From Romanomermis culicivorax (taxonomy: Eukaryota; Nematoda; Enoplea; Mermithida; Mermithidae): a DNA stretch of 64,000 nucleotides. The position numbers and the translations under genes are program-made. The notes below the pieces were generated by a model. That model saw only the letters and a list, made by a program, of their open reading frames with translations. It was not told where the DNA came from and did no database searches. Positions 43,718-53,055 of the stretch are shown piece after piece (the stretch's first letter is position 1; each line of letters begins with the position of its first letter). The stretch spans positions 248,001 through 312,000 of the forward strand of contig CAWUHX010000291.1 in assembly GCA_963922205.1 (NCBI GenBank), in the 5' to 3' direction.

Positions 43718-46537
43718 ATGTCCCTTAACTCCGACACAGTTTACAACATGATCTCAGGCAGTGGCCAAGCAATCGGAAATACCCTCTCTGGCGCCAGTCA
43801 AGGCATAGAACATGTAATAACCGGTACCACCCAAAGTCTCACAGACGGATTAAATAATTTACTCAAAGGACCCCTGCAAATCATTATCAATCTAGCCGTT
43901 ATTACTGTAGTTATTGCAGGCGTCTTTTATTCTTTTCTCATTCTTCGAAAATATTTCCCCTCTCCAAAGCATCATGCCACAAATGAACATGCGTACGAAA
44001 TACCATCACACAACAGACATTTACATGAGACCATTCCCCCATCATTCGGCCATGCTCTCTTAGAATTAGCTAATTGTCGTGGGGCACAAATGCAGCAGAA
44101 ATACATCCTTGTCGATATTGATACCCCCCGAACTCCTGCAATCGAACTCATTAATCAAATTCACCAATCTGGATCAAACAAGCCACCCCAAAATGTACCT
44201 GAGAAACATACCCCTCATATTCCAATCACACTTAACGGCAAGTTAGTCACAAAAGGCATGATTGACACTGGTGCAGTCTACTCACTCATTGATTTCACGA
44301 TCGCTCAAATTTTACAGTTAGACATGAAACCCCCGCTAGTCCAAGCAAAAGCAGCAAATAATCTCCCAATTCACTTTGTAGGGACCACTTTTGTCACAGT
44401 GACAGCCCAAACAATCCAGGAAACAATAATGGTCCATGTCCAAAAAGATTGCACAGCAGACATCCTTCTAGGCAAAAACTTTCTCAGTCGATTTTTGGAA
44501 TATACTATCAACAATCAAAAATCTCAGGTCAAATTTGGCAATGTCATACTACCCTGTGATGGCCTAGAATATAGCCCCCTTTCGACCCATGGTGGAACCT
44601 ATCTAGACAAAAAATTAGAATTACCACCCCGTACAGTCACCGAATTCACTGTCCCTTTGCCCAAATCGTACCTACAAGTTAAACAGCTTGAGTTTACTCC
44701 GAAACCCAAACAGAATCCCAAAGTCCATTTTGCAGCCTGTGTCTCTGAAAACCAAAACAGTGGCATACGCATATCGTTCTTAAACACACAAGACACAGCT
44801 CAAATTCTTTACCCCGGAACATGCATTGGTACAGTCTCCTGTTACATCCCAAAACAAAATGCTCCCGCTAACGTAACCCCCTCCACGCAAAACCAGCCCA
44901 ACCGTTTTGATACATTCACATGGTTAAAAGAAAATGTTAATTTAACCTCCAGTGACCTCACAGAAACCGAGAAAACTCAACTTCTACGCGCCCTCTCGAA
45001 GTATCCTACACTATATGCTAAATCCAAAATGGACGTAGGTAGAACCACCCTTGTTTCACATACAATTGACACCAATGGCTCCCAACCTGTACGCAGGCAC
45101 CTTTTTCGGACTTCCCCAAAAGAAAAGCAAATCATACAAGCAGAAGTTGAGCAACTCGCAGCAGCAGGTGTCATAAGCCAGAGCAATTCTCCATGGTGTA
45201 CCAACACAGTTTTAGTCCCCAAAAAAGATGGAGGCCATCGTTTATGCATTGATTTTAGAGGCCTCAATAAAGTAACCAAAAAAGATACCTACCCCTTGCC
45301 CCGTATAGACGAAATTCTAGACACCCTCCGTGGAATGAAATATTTTACGTCCCTTGACCAATCCAATGCATATTATTCCATTCCCATAGCACAAGCAGAC
45401 AGAGAAAAAACTGCCTTTAATTGCTCAGCCGGCCAGTATCAATTCAACTACCTCCCCTTCGGTCTCACCAATGCTCCAGCCACATTCCAAAGGTTAATGG
45501 ACGTTATTCTTTCGGGTTTACAATGGAACACATGCCTTGTATATCTCGACGATGTGTTAGTCTTCGCAGACTCCCATACCCAAATGCTGGAACATTTAGA
45601 CACTATTCTTGCCCGATTCTCACAAGCAGGCCTTAAACTAAATATACAAAAATGCAAATTCTGCCAGCCCCAAGTCCAATACTTAGGCCACGTCATTTCT
45701 CAGCAAGGCATTTCACCAGACCCCAATAAGGTACAGTCTATTTATGACATACCCACACCCAAAAGCTCAAAAGAAGTCAAGTCATTCCTTGGCCTACCCT
45801 CTTATTATCGCAGATTCATTCCGAACTGCTCCCAAATTTCCAGTCCCCTCACAGCCCTACTCAAAAAGAATTCAGAATTTTCCTGGGGCCCTGAACAGCA
45901 AAACGCATTCACTAAGCTAAAAGAATTGTTAATTCATGCCCCAATACTGCAGCATCCCGATTTCACAAAACCATTTATTCTGCAAACTGACGCCTCAAAA
46001 CTCGGAATCGGCGCCATTCTCAGTCAGCTAGATAGTAAAGGTCAGGATCGCCCCATTGCTTTTGGGAGCCGCACATTGAAACCCGCAGAACGCAACTACC
46101 CAATAACTGAGTTGGAAACCCTTGCAGTAGTTGAGTTTGTCAAGTATTTCCGCCCCTACCTTTTCCAGCAACATGTTATTGTACACACTGACCATACAGC
46201 AGTTCAGGCAGTCTTACAAAAGGAAAACCCGTCCCCTCGCATTGCCTGTTGGGGATTAGCCCTCTCCGGTATTCAACTCGACATTCGACCTAAGAAAGGC
46301 ACTGCTAACCGCAACGCAGATGCTGTTTCTCGATTCCCCTCACAGACAGCGAAGCAATCCTTTGATATTGAGCAACTAGAAACCCGCCCTGAAATATCAA
46401 CCATAAATTCTGTTCTTGAGGCCGAAGCAACTGAACAAGAAGAGCAACAGAAAAATTTCGCCGAACTCCAATGCACTGATCCAACTGTCAAAAGTATTTT
46501 AGCAAAAATCGCCCAAAAACACACACCCTTACTCTGA
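43718..46537 (+). CDS. pol: Membrane anchor + protease + reverse transcriptase + RNase H
   Basis: The frame is the same as the envelope ORF. Residues 53-76 are a strong transmembrane helix followed by a short basic flank, the expected tail of the envelope protein. An aspartic protease follows (DTGA, catalytic Asp near residue 183; ILLGKN near 249). RT has its first catalytic Asp near 547 (LDQSNAYY) and YLDD at 609-612. RNase H has Asp near 758 (QTDAS), ELETLAV near 798 and HTDH near 823. The ORF ends in TGA after the tether region. ATG at 43718 is 24 bp beyond the TAG and could start a separate product. Confidence 0.92.
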   Translation: MSLNSDTVYNMISGSGQAIGNTLSGASQGIEHVITGTTQSLTDGLNNLLKGPLQIIINLAVITVVIAGVFYSFLILRKYFPSPKHHATNEHAYEIPSHNRHLHETIPPSFGHALLELANCRGAQMQQKYILVDIDTPRTPAIELINQIHQSGSNKPPQNVPEKHTPHIPITLNGKLVTKGMIDTGAVYSLIDFTIAQILQLDMKPPLVQAKAANNLPIHFVGTTFVTVTAQTIQETIMVHVQKDCTADILLGKNFLSRFLEYTINNQKSQVKFGNVILPCDGLEYSPLSTHGGTYLDKKLELPPRTVTEFTVPLPKSYLQVKQLEFTPKPKQNPKVHFAACVSENQNSGIRISFLNTQDTAQILYPGTCIGTVSCYIPKQNAPANVTPSTQNQPNRFDTFTWLKENVNLTSSDLTETEKTQLLRALSKYPTLYAKSKMDVGRTTLVSHTIDTNGSQPVRRHLFRTSPKEKQIIQAEVEQLAAAGVISQSNSPWCTNTVLVPKKDGGHRLCIDFRGLNKVTKKDTYPLPRIDEILDTLRGMKYFTSLDQSNAYYSIPIAQADREKTAFNCSAGQYQFNYLPFGLTNAPATFQRLMDVILSGLQWNTCLVYLDDVLVFADSHTQMLEHLDTILARFSQAGLKLNIQKCKFCQPQVQYLGHVISQQGISPDPNKVQSIYDIPTPKSSKEVKSFLGLPSYYRRFIPNCSQISSPLTALLKKNSEFSWGPEQQNAFTKLKELLIHAPILQHPDFTKPFILQTDASKLGIGAILSQLDSKGQDRPIAFGSRTLKPAERNYPITELETLAVVEFVKYFRPYLFQQHVIVHTDHTAVQAVLQKENPSPRIACWGLALSGIQLDIRPKKGTANRNADAVSRFPSQTAKQSFDIEQLETRPEISTINSVLEAEATEQEEQQKNFAELQCTDPTVKSILAKIAQKHTPLL

Positions 46538-47430
46538 TCAAATTCGCAGTGCATCAAAACATCCTCTTCCGTATAGTTGACAAACAAGCAAAACTATACA
46601 TCCCCAAGTCACAGGTCCAGCATCTCATGGCCTCCCATCATGACAGCAAATTCACAGGTCATTTTGCTGCCAGGAAAACTTTACACTTGCTCAGACAAAA
46701 ATATTTTTGGCCCCAAATGAGCCGTGATATCAAACGTTACTGCAAAACTTGCCACCCATGCCAGACACAGAAAGCCCTCCGGCACAAAATACATGCAAAT
46801 CTCGTACCAATTCAGCCGACTGGCCCATTTGATAGAGTCGGTGTTGATTGCATGGGGCCGTTACCCCTCACTGAAGAAGGCAACCGATTCATTGTCGTTT
46901 TCATCGATTATTTCACCAAATATGTGGAGGCATTCCCGACCCCTGACATCACTGCAGCCACTATCGCCAAGTTATTCATAACCAAAATTGTTTGCCGTCA
47001 TGGGTCCCCAAAAATAATCCATTGTGATCGTGGCTCCGATTTTGTCTCCGATCTCTTTTCACGCATCGCTAGTTTATGCAACACTCAGAAAATTCATACC
47101 ACCCCATACCATCCCATTGCCAATGGGGAAGTTGAGCGTTGCAACCAAACTGTAGCCACCCATATCCGCATGTACATCAATTCAAATCACACTGATTGGG
47201 ATACTTATCTGCCCTATGCCGTTTTTTCGACCAACATTCATAAAAATGATAGCACCTCGTATCCCCCATTTGAATTACTCCATGGTAGGCAAGCTAATCT
47301 GCCATCAGACGCAGCCTTAAATTTTTTCCCCACGTCCTACATGGTTGATTTAGACCATTACGCCCTTCGTGTAAAATCACATTTTACAGAAGCACTCTCA
47401 ACCATGCAGAAAAGTTTACAAAAAGCCTAA
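46480..47430 (+). CDS. int: Integrase, frame-shifted from RT-RNase H and prematurely stopped
   Basis: The frame is -1 relative to the upstream ORF, open from 46480 and overlapping it by 58 bp; no ATG marks a start. It has an HHCC zinc domain (His31, His38, Cys68, Cys71 counted from 46549) and the catalytic D100, D160, E196 triad with D,D35E spacing. TAA at 47428-47430 ends it, yet the same frame stays open to 47674 with typical integrase C-terminal character. The TAA is therefore probably a nonsense mutation. Whether the 5' frame break is a mutation or programmed is unresolved; I see no convincing slippery heptamer. Confidence 0.88.
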   Translation, partial: SNCQKYFSKNRPKTHTLTLIKFAVHQNILFRIVDKQAKLYIPKSQVQHLMASHHDSKFTGHFAARKTLHLLRQKYFWPQMSRDIKRYCKTCHPCQTQKALRHKIHANLVPIQPTGPFDRVGVDCMGPLPLTEEGNRFIVVFIDYFTKYVEAFPTPDITAATIAKLFITKIVCRHGSPKIIHCDRGSDFVSDLFSRIASLCNTQKIHTTPYHPIANGEVERCNQTVATHIRMYINSNHTDWDTYLPYAVFSTNIHKNDSTSYPPFELLHGRQANLPSDAALNFFPTSYMVDLDHYALRVKSHFTEALSTMQKSLQKA

Positions 47431-47676
47431 GACCACTATACCCATCAGTATAACAAGCATGCTCAGAATATCCATTACAAGGCAGGTGATCTTATTCTTT
47501 ACAAAAACCATTCGTGTAAGCAAGGGCTGACTCCCAAATTCCTCCCTCGCCAAAACGGGCCCTATACAGTTACAAATTTCATGTACCCCAACATTACACT
47601 CAAACATCCCCATAAGAATATCACATTTACAGTACATGTAAACGAGACAACCCCATTCTACCCTCGGAAGCCTTGA
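47431..47676 (+). pseudogene. Integrase C-terminal region beyond the premature stop
   Basis: Eighty-one codons continue in the integrase frame after the TAA and end in TGA at 47674-47676. They include GDLILYKN and GPYTV-like phrases of the small beta-rich DNA-binding domain common in gypsy integrases. Confidence 0.7.
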
Positions 47677-47694
47677 ACGAGGACGTTCAACTCC

Positions 47695-47707
47695 GGAAGG
47701 TGGGAAA
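47695..47707 (+). other. Polypurine tract
   Basis: GGAAGGTGGGAAA abuts the 3' LTR and would prime plus-strand synthesis. Confidence 0.8.
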
Positions 47708-48604
47708 TGTAACGTACCTGCTAAAGCAGTACTGTAAATATATAACATACTGTATGTGATAGTAATTATTAAATATTATTCATTTTCCTATTTTATCGTC
47801 TCAAGGGTGTCTGGGATTCACACCCAAACATTCCTATAAAATTACGTGAAGTACTTTATTTTGATCCGTTCACACCCCGGTAGTCCAATCAAGATGCCCC
47901 AATTAATTTGCAAAAACGGCAGCTGGTCCCCTAGAACCTACACTAAACTACACATTCCACAGCTACCATAATCCCCCGTAAAAACTGCAAACAACACCTG
48001 CACACAGTAAAATACGTAAAAGCCCCGCCAGACAATAGTCTCAAGTGTAACGGTAGCGACGGCCCCACAAAACATGTGTATACAGGGAAACCGATACAGG
48101 AAGCATGCACAGAAACACAGAGGTGTGGCTAAGCCCACCGTAGAAAGCAAAGCGAAGCACGAAAAGCATACAGTACCAGGGAAGCATTAGAAAGGAGTGA
48201 CTAAGTAAGCATAAAAAGCAAAGCCAGAAGCGATGATTGGTGGAAGAAGATGGACAGAAGCACGACCTCCCGCGACGCCCAGGGAGTGGCCAAAAACGTC
48301 GTATAAAAAGAGAAGCAAAGCGTGATTTTATTAGTTTTTGGGATTATTGAATTCGTCGTTTTTAAACCGCGCTCGCCCCCGTTTTTATATTTGCACGCGG
48401 CCATTTTTTTACGAAAGCATTTAAACCGAGGCCCGTTCGTTATTGAAAATCGAGACCGCGTTCATCCTTTGTCGTATCGACGTCTCAAAGCAGCCGTCGA
48501 CTATTTTTAACCGTATCGCCCCGCGTTACACGCCCGCGCCCCTTTTGTTCGCTGTAGCGACAGTTTGGTTAAAGTAAAGTACTTCACAAAATCTGGTCGT
48601 TACA
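47708..48604 (+). repeat. 3' long terminal repeat
   Basis: 897 bp, differing from the 5' LTR at about 14 sites, mostly transitions, for example in the AATTAAGATGCC region, the TACCGTAATCC region and near the 3' end. Confidence 0.95.
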
Positions 48605-49032
48605 AATTGAGATATCGCTTTTTTGAGTGGATGACCATGATCTCACCACAAACATAATATACGTAATATGCTACTTGAATGCAGTGGCATTTTTTGGAAA
48701 TATTTTTCAATATATAAAACGTTTTACAAAGAAGAAAGCAATTAATTTCCCAAACAAACATTGCATTTTTCCATGCAAACTCGCACGTTCCCAGAATTTC
48801 GTTTAAATTATCTACATTCTAAAAATCTACCAGACATCACGTAAAAATTTCCACTTGAATTTGAATTTTTAAATAAAGTTTGTCCATTGCGCTATTCTGT
48901 AAAATATCGGTGATTTTTGAGAATCAAACTTTACGTTGTCCTAACAAGGTCAAATGCCGCTAATTGTGTGTGAAAGCAGGGTTACTCCCGATCCTATTTG
49001 TACAAGAAAAATAAAATAGAAAAATGACGTAT
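48605..49032. other. Flank between LTR element and solo LTR
   Basis: The first 100 bp complete the target repeat whose intact paralogue is at 38390-38540. The rest is AT-rich, with nothing recognised. Confidence 0.5.
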
Positions 49033-49851
49033 TGTAACGACCAGATTTCTGTGAGGTACTTTACTTCTAACCAACGGTCGATACGGCGGGGATGGAATAA
49101 CGGGACGGGGCGCGGGCGGTACGATAATACGGGAATACAAGGAATGATCGACGGTCGCTTGAACGTCGACAATACAAAAATGGACGGCACGTTTGCTTGC
49201 AAATGAAAATACAAACGCGAACGACGACTTTAAAAAAACCACGAATAATAATCATAAAAATCACGCTTTTCTTCTCTTTTATACGATGTTTTGGCCACTC
49301 CCTGGGCGTCGCGGGAGGTCGTGTTTCCATCGATCTTCTTCCACCAATCGCTGCTTTGCTTACCTGTTTCCGCCTTCTGTATGCTTCTTTCGCCACGCCT
49401 CTTGCTTTAATTTATTCTTAATTTCCGCGCTCACATGCCTTTTAACCTACAGTATGCTTTGCCGCCTATGTTTTTTAGTTTTTCATGTATTTTACGGTTT
49501 TCTATGCATTCCTCCTAAATCTTCTGTCTGGGTCGGGATTTCTGTACTTTCTGCATGGGCAGGTGTGTTTACGCATTTTGGAGGGGATTATTGTACCTAC
49601 AGAATGTGTATCTTCATGTGCATTACGAGGGCCAGGTGCCAATGTGGAAATAATTATGTGTGTCTTTAATTGGGTCAATGGGGTGTGGGATGATCAAAAT
49701 AAAGTGCTTCACATAAATTTATAAGAATGTTTGGGTGTGAATTCCAGACACCCTTGAGACGATAGATTAATAAATGAAAATATATCTAATAAATGAATAT
49801 CACATACAGTATGCTACATATTTACAGTACTGCTTTAGCAGGTACGTTACA
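49033..49851 (-). mobile_element. Solo LTR, related to the adjacent element but inverted
   Basis: On the - strand it reads TGTAACGTACCTGCTAAAGC at the start and ends CTGGTCGTTACA, like the LTRs at 39352 and 47708. At 819 bp it is shorter and clearly more diverged. GTAT flanks both sides (49029-49032 and 49852-49855), so it arose from its own insertion followed by LTR-LTR recombination. Open frames within are not genes. Confidence 0.9.
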
Positions 49852-49884
49852 GTATTAAAGTTGTTGGTCCTCAAATTACAGATA

Positions 49885-50075
49885 TACCTATAGTTTGTTT
49901 TTCTTGAAGTGCATCTAAATGATGAAAGTAGAAACCAAGTGGTATTTCAGATTTTCACGGTTTTCTGAAAACAATCCATCATTTAGGACTGGAAATTTGT
50001 AAGCGTACTGTCCTAACCTTTAACAATTTTTGAGCGAAAAATTTTACAGTAAGAGCTCTATGTAAACGAAAAATT
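49885..50075 (+). repeat. Copy of the dispersed 190-bp repeat
   Basis: From CTATAGTTTGTTTTTCTTGA to TACAGTAAGAGCTCTATGTA, this is the copy that aligns best with the inverted one at 39070-39265. Confidence 0.65.
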
Positions 50076-50599
50076 TCTCAAAGGAGAAAACGAAAGATAA
50101 AGCGTAATAAAATTAAAGGCAAAGAACAAATAGAGGTAAATTCGGAGACCAAAAAGATGAAAAAATGAGAGAAATAATTTAACTTTGAGTTTGTAATGCA
50201 TTGGACACCAAGTTCGGAATGGACAGCAAATTAGGAAAAACGACAAGTGAGGATCTTTTCCTTCGACACTACATGCCAACGGTCTACAAGTTAGGACGGA
50301 CGCCATGTTGAGACGGACGCCGGAGTGGGATAGAACGAGTCGATCATCGTACTAAAATACGCTAGTATAGATATCATGAGTTTACTTTTTTGCGAAAAAT
50401 ACTTGCATGATGTAAACATTGGGCGTATTTTCAGCAAATGATCCAATCTACTGTAGATGTCTACAACAAAAACGACGAGCAGAGAAAGCTACAAAGCATT
50501 AGGGAGCGAGTTCTGTCGTCAATTTGATTCGTGGAAAAATTTCATACCTTCAATTTGATTGGTCGAAAGGTTGTAGTCTATTCTTTCCTAACTGTGAGT

Positions 50600-50646
50600 C
50601 CAAGCCTAAGCCCAGGCCCAGGCCCAAGCCTAAGCCTAAGCCTAAA
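50600..50646. repeat. Telomere-like (GCCTAA)n tract, degenerate
   Basis: GCCTAA and GCCCAG variants run into the left flank of the G-rich hairpin element. The same motif resumes on its other side (50781-50796), as if one tract had been split. Confidence 0.7.
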
Positions 50647-50780
50647 CCATACCTGTAAGACCTCCGACCAGTTGGGGGGGGGGGGGGGTAAATCCGAAAT
50701 TTTGGGGGGGGGGGCATACCTGTACTTGGGGGGGGGGGTTGGGGGGAACCCCCCCCCCAACCCCCCCAAGTACAGGTTAT
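50647..50780. mobile_element. Tiny TIR element made of G and C runs
   Basis: The ends CCATACCTGTA and TACAGGTTAT are imperfect inverted repeats. AGCCTAAA lies on both sides (50639-50646, 50781-50788). The right half is a perfect hairpin: ACCTGTACTTGGGG with a G-run, then a C-run with CCCCAAGTACAGGT. G-runs of 10 or more could form quadruplexes. The duplication lies in GCCTAA repeats, so it could be coincidental. Confidence 0.55.
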
Positions 50781-51799
50781 AGCCTAAACCTAAGACCACT
50801 GTTTTTTTCCCCCGGGCCTTTTCCCCAAATGGGGAAGGAAAGGGGTCAAAATTTTTTTCCCCATTTTCCCGAAGTCGTTTTTTTTCGCTTAAAAATGCTC
50901 ACAGACGCTTTATTTAGGTGTTTTTGAGTCTTTTCTAGCCTTCTGGTGTTTTCAGACCCGTTAATTCATTAAAATTGAGGAAAAAATTGAAATTTTCGAG
51001 TTTCAATTCTAATTTACAAGCATTGGAACAAACTTTCAAGCAAACTATCCAAAAGCATAATGATTTAGAATTACATGAGAAATCGATGGTCAAGTTCTCT
51101 ATGACGACAAGTGAGAACCCAAAAGGAATGTTAATCTTTCCGGCGCGAAGCGCCGGAAAAATTTTTTGGGTATTACATTCTGCGACGCTGGAAAATCAAT
51201 TTTCCAAACATTTATTTCAAAAATTAGATTTGAATTTTGTGTTCAAAAGTCGTAATTTCTAGAATTTTACTTGAAAAATTTTAAAACCAGTATAATTTAT
51301 TTGTAAACTCTCATACTACTTGGTCGAAAATATATGAGTAAGCAGAGTGTAAATTTCCGAAAGATATTTCTATGAAGCGTTTGAATTGATTTTACGTTAG
51401 AAAAGAAATAATTGCATCAAAAAGCTTAGAGACTTGACGTATTGATCTTTCTCCAAAGGAAAAAATGCGAATCTTCATTAAATATCATGATAAAATATTG
51501 AAGATTACCAATGAAAACATGAGATAATACGTTCAAGATGATGAAAACTATTATAGATTATATGATAAATGAAGGTAGACTTGCTAAAAGCCGCGCCTGA
51601 GCTAAGTAATGCATAATAATGATTATTAAAGTTATAATCGGCGCTTCGCGCCGATTATAACTTTAATAATTATTATTATGCATTACTAACCCCTGGCGCG
51701 GCTTTTAGCATGTCTACTTTCATTTATCATATAATCTATAATAGTTTTCATCATCTTGAACGTATTATCTCATGTTTTCATTGGTAATCTTCAATATTT

Positions 51800-52299
51800 G
51801 GCAGGAATTTACAATACGGTAAGTTCGACTTTTTATCAAAAACCCCCATTTTTCAATGTTTCAAATCAAAAACTTTAAAAAAATTTTGGAAAAAAAAGGG
51901 CGAAAAACAGTAATTTCCAAAAAAAACTTAAAAAAAAATTTGAAAATTTTTCATTGAAATTACAGTAATCATACCTTTCTACCAAAATATATCAAGTTTT
52001 TGACTGAGCCTAAGCCTAAGCCTAAGCCTAACCCTAAGCCCAAGCCTAAGCCTAAGCCTAACCCTAAGCCTAAGCACTTGAAATGCATAATACAACCTCA
52101 AACACAATCAAATCCAAGAAATTTGGTTTATTCTCATTTATATACACGAATAATACGTTTTTATTTGAGACCTTGCCATTCACCATTCCACTCCGACCGC
52201 CCTAAAAACCAAACTAATTCTGTACTTTTGAGCAACCACCAACAAGGAAAACACAACTTCAGGCAATTTTGGTTACTTACCGTATTGTTAAAATTAGCC
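51800..52299. mobile_element. 500-bp TIR element carrying a telomere-like tract
   Basis: CAATATTT flanks both sides exactly (51792-51799, 52300-52307). Inverted ends share CAATACGGTAAG, 12 bp in from GGC...GCC. Inside, 52005-52075 is a tandem CCTAAG array. The left arm of the host foldback has the same sequence without the insertion, which proves the event and its boundaries. Confidence 0.88.
52005..52075. repeat. Telomere-like (GCCTAA)n tract inside the 500-bp element
   Basis: About eleven CCTAAG or CCTAACC units lie in the same orientation as all other such tracts in the window. They open a frame of KPKPKP residues that is not a gene. Confidence 0.8.
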
Positions 52300-53004
52300 C
52301 AATATTTTATCATGATATTTAATGAAGATTCGCATTTTTTCCTTTTGAGAAAGATCAATACGTCAAGTCTCTAAGCTTTTTGATGCAATTATTTCTTTTC
52401 TAACGTAAAATCAATTTAAATGCTTCATGGAAATATCTTTCGGAAATTTATACTCTGCTTACTCATATATTTTCGACCAAGTATGAGAGTTTACAAATAA
52501 ATTATACTGGTTTTAAAATTTTTCAAGTAAAATTCTAGAAATTACGACTTTTGAACACAAAATTCAAATCTACTTCTCGAAATGAACGTTCGGAAAATTG
52601 ATTTTCCAACGTCGCAGAATATCAATACCCAAAAAATTTTTCCGGCGCTACGCGCCGGAAAGATTAACATCCCTTTTAGGTTCTCACTTGTCAACATAGA
52701 GGACTTAACCATCGATTTCTCATGTAATTCAAAGTCATTATGCTTTTGGATAGTTTGCTTGAAAGTTTGTTCCAATGCTTGTAGATTAAACTTTGAACTC
52801 GAAAATTTCAATTTTTTCCTCAATTTTGATGAATTAACGGGTTTAAAAAACACCAGAAGGCTTGAAAAAGCCCAAAAACACGTGAATAAAGCGTCTGTGA
52901 GCATTTTTAAGCGAAAAAAACGACTTCGGGAAAATGGGGAAAAAATTTTTGATCCCTTTCCCCATTTGGGGAAAAGGCCCCGGGGAAAAAAGACAGTGAA
53001 TCCT

Positions 53005-53055
53005 CCTAAGCATAAGCGTAAACCTAAGCCTAAGCCGTATCTAAGCCTAAGCCAG
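53005..53055. repeat. Telomere-like (GCCTAA)n tract
   Basis: A degenerate CCTAAG array directly right of the foldback element, matching the tract on its left (50781-50796). The foldback probably inserted into a GCCTAA array. Confidence 0.65.

Larger units (their letters stand above)
39352..48604 (+). mobile_element. Ty3/gypsy-type, envelope-bearing LTR retroelement (9.25 kb)
   Basis: Two 897-bp LTRs starting TGTAACG and ending GTTACA bound the element, with a 4-bp AATT duplication. The order is LTR, gag with four zinc knuckles, an envelope-like ORF, protease-RT-RNase H, integrase, polypurine tract, LTR. RNase H preceding integrase without an intervening integrase block is the Ty3/gypsy pol order. 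The LTRs differ at about 14 positions by eye (roughly 98.4% identity), so insertion is fairly recent. A frame break between RNase H and integrase and a TAA within integrase suggest this copy is damaged. The envelope position, upstream of and in frame with protease, is unusual. Confidence 0.95.
50797..52998. mobile_element. Long foldback (palindromic) hAT-like element, 2.2 kb
   Basis: Left arm 50797-51644 and right arm 51648-52998 are inverted copies around a GGCGCTTCGCGCC centre at 51646. The right arm is 500 bp longer because of a nested insertion. The ends CACTGTTTTTTTCCCCC and GGGGAAAAAAGACAGTG match the family at 54533-55485. Each arm keeps a CCGGCGC hairpin (51140-51156, 52642-52658). 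Open frames in the arms (50975-51262, 52582-53079) mirror each other and are not genes. Confidence 0.85.

Noticed and set aside
46500-46540. Canonical -1 slippery heptamer before integrase
   Set aside because: A-runs are present, but none is in the X-XXY-YYZ register for the upstream frame.
52000-52374. Open frame of KPKPKP repeats as a protein gene
   Set aside because: It is the translation of a GCCTAA array inside a transposon.
50600-53055. A chromosome end or subtelomere at this position
   Set aside because: Tracts are short, interrupted and followed by more than 10 kb of DNA, and one lies within a transposon with a target duplication.
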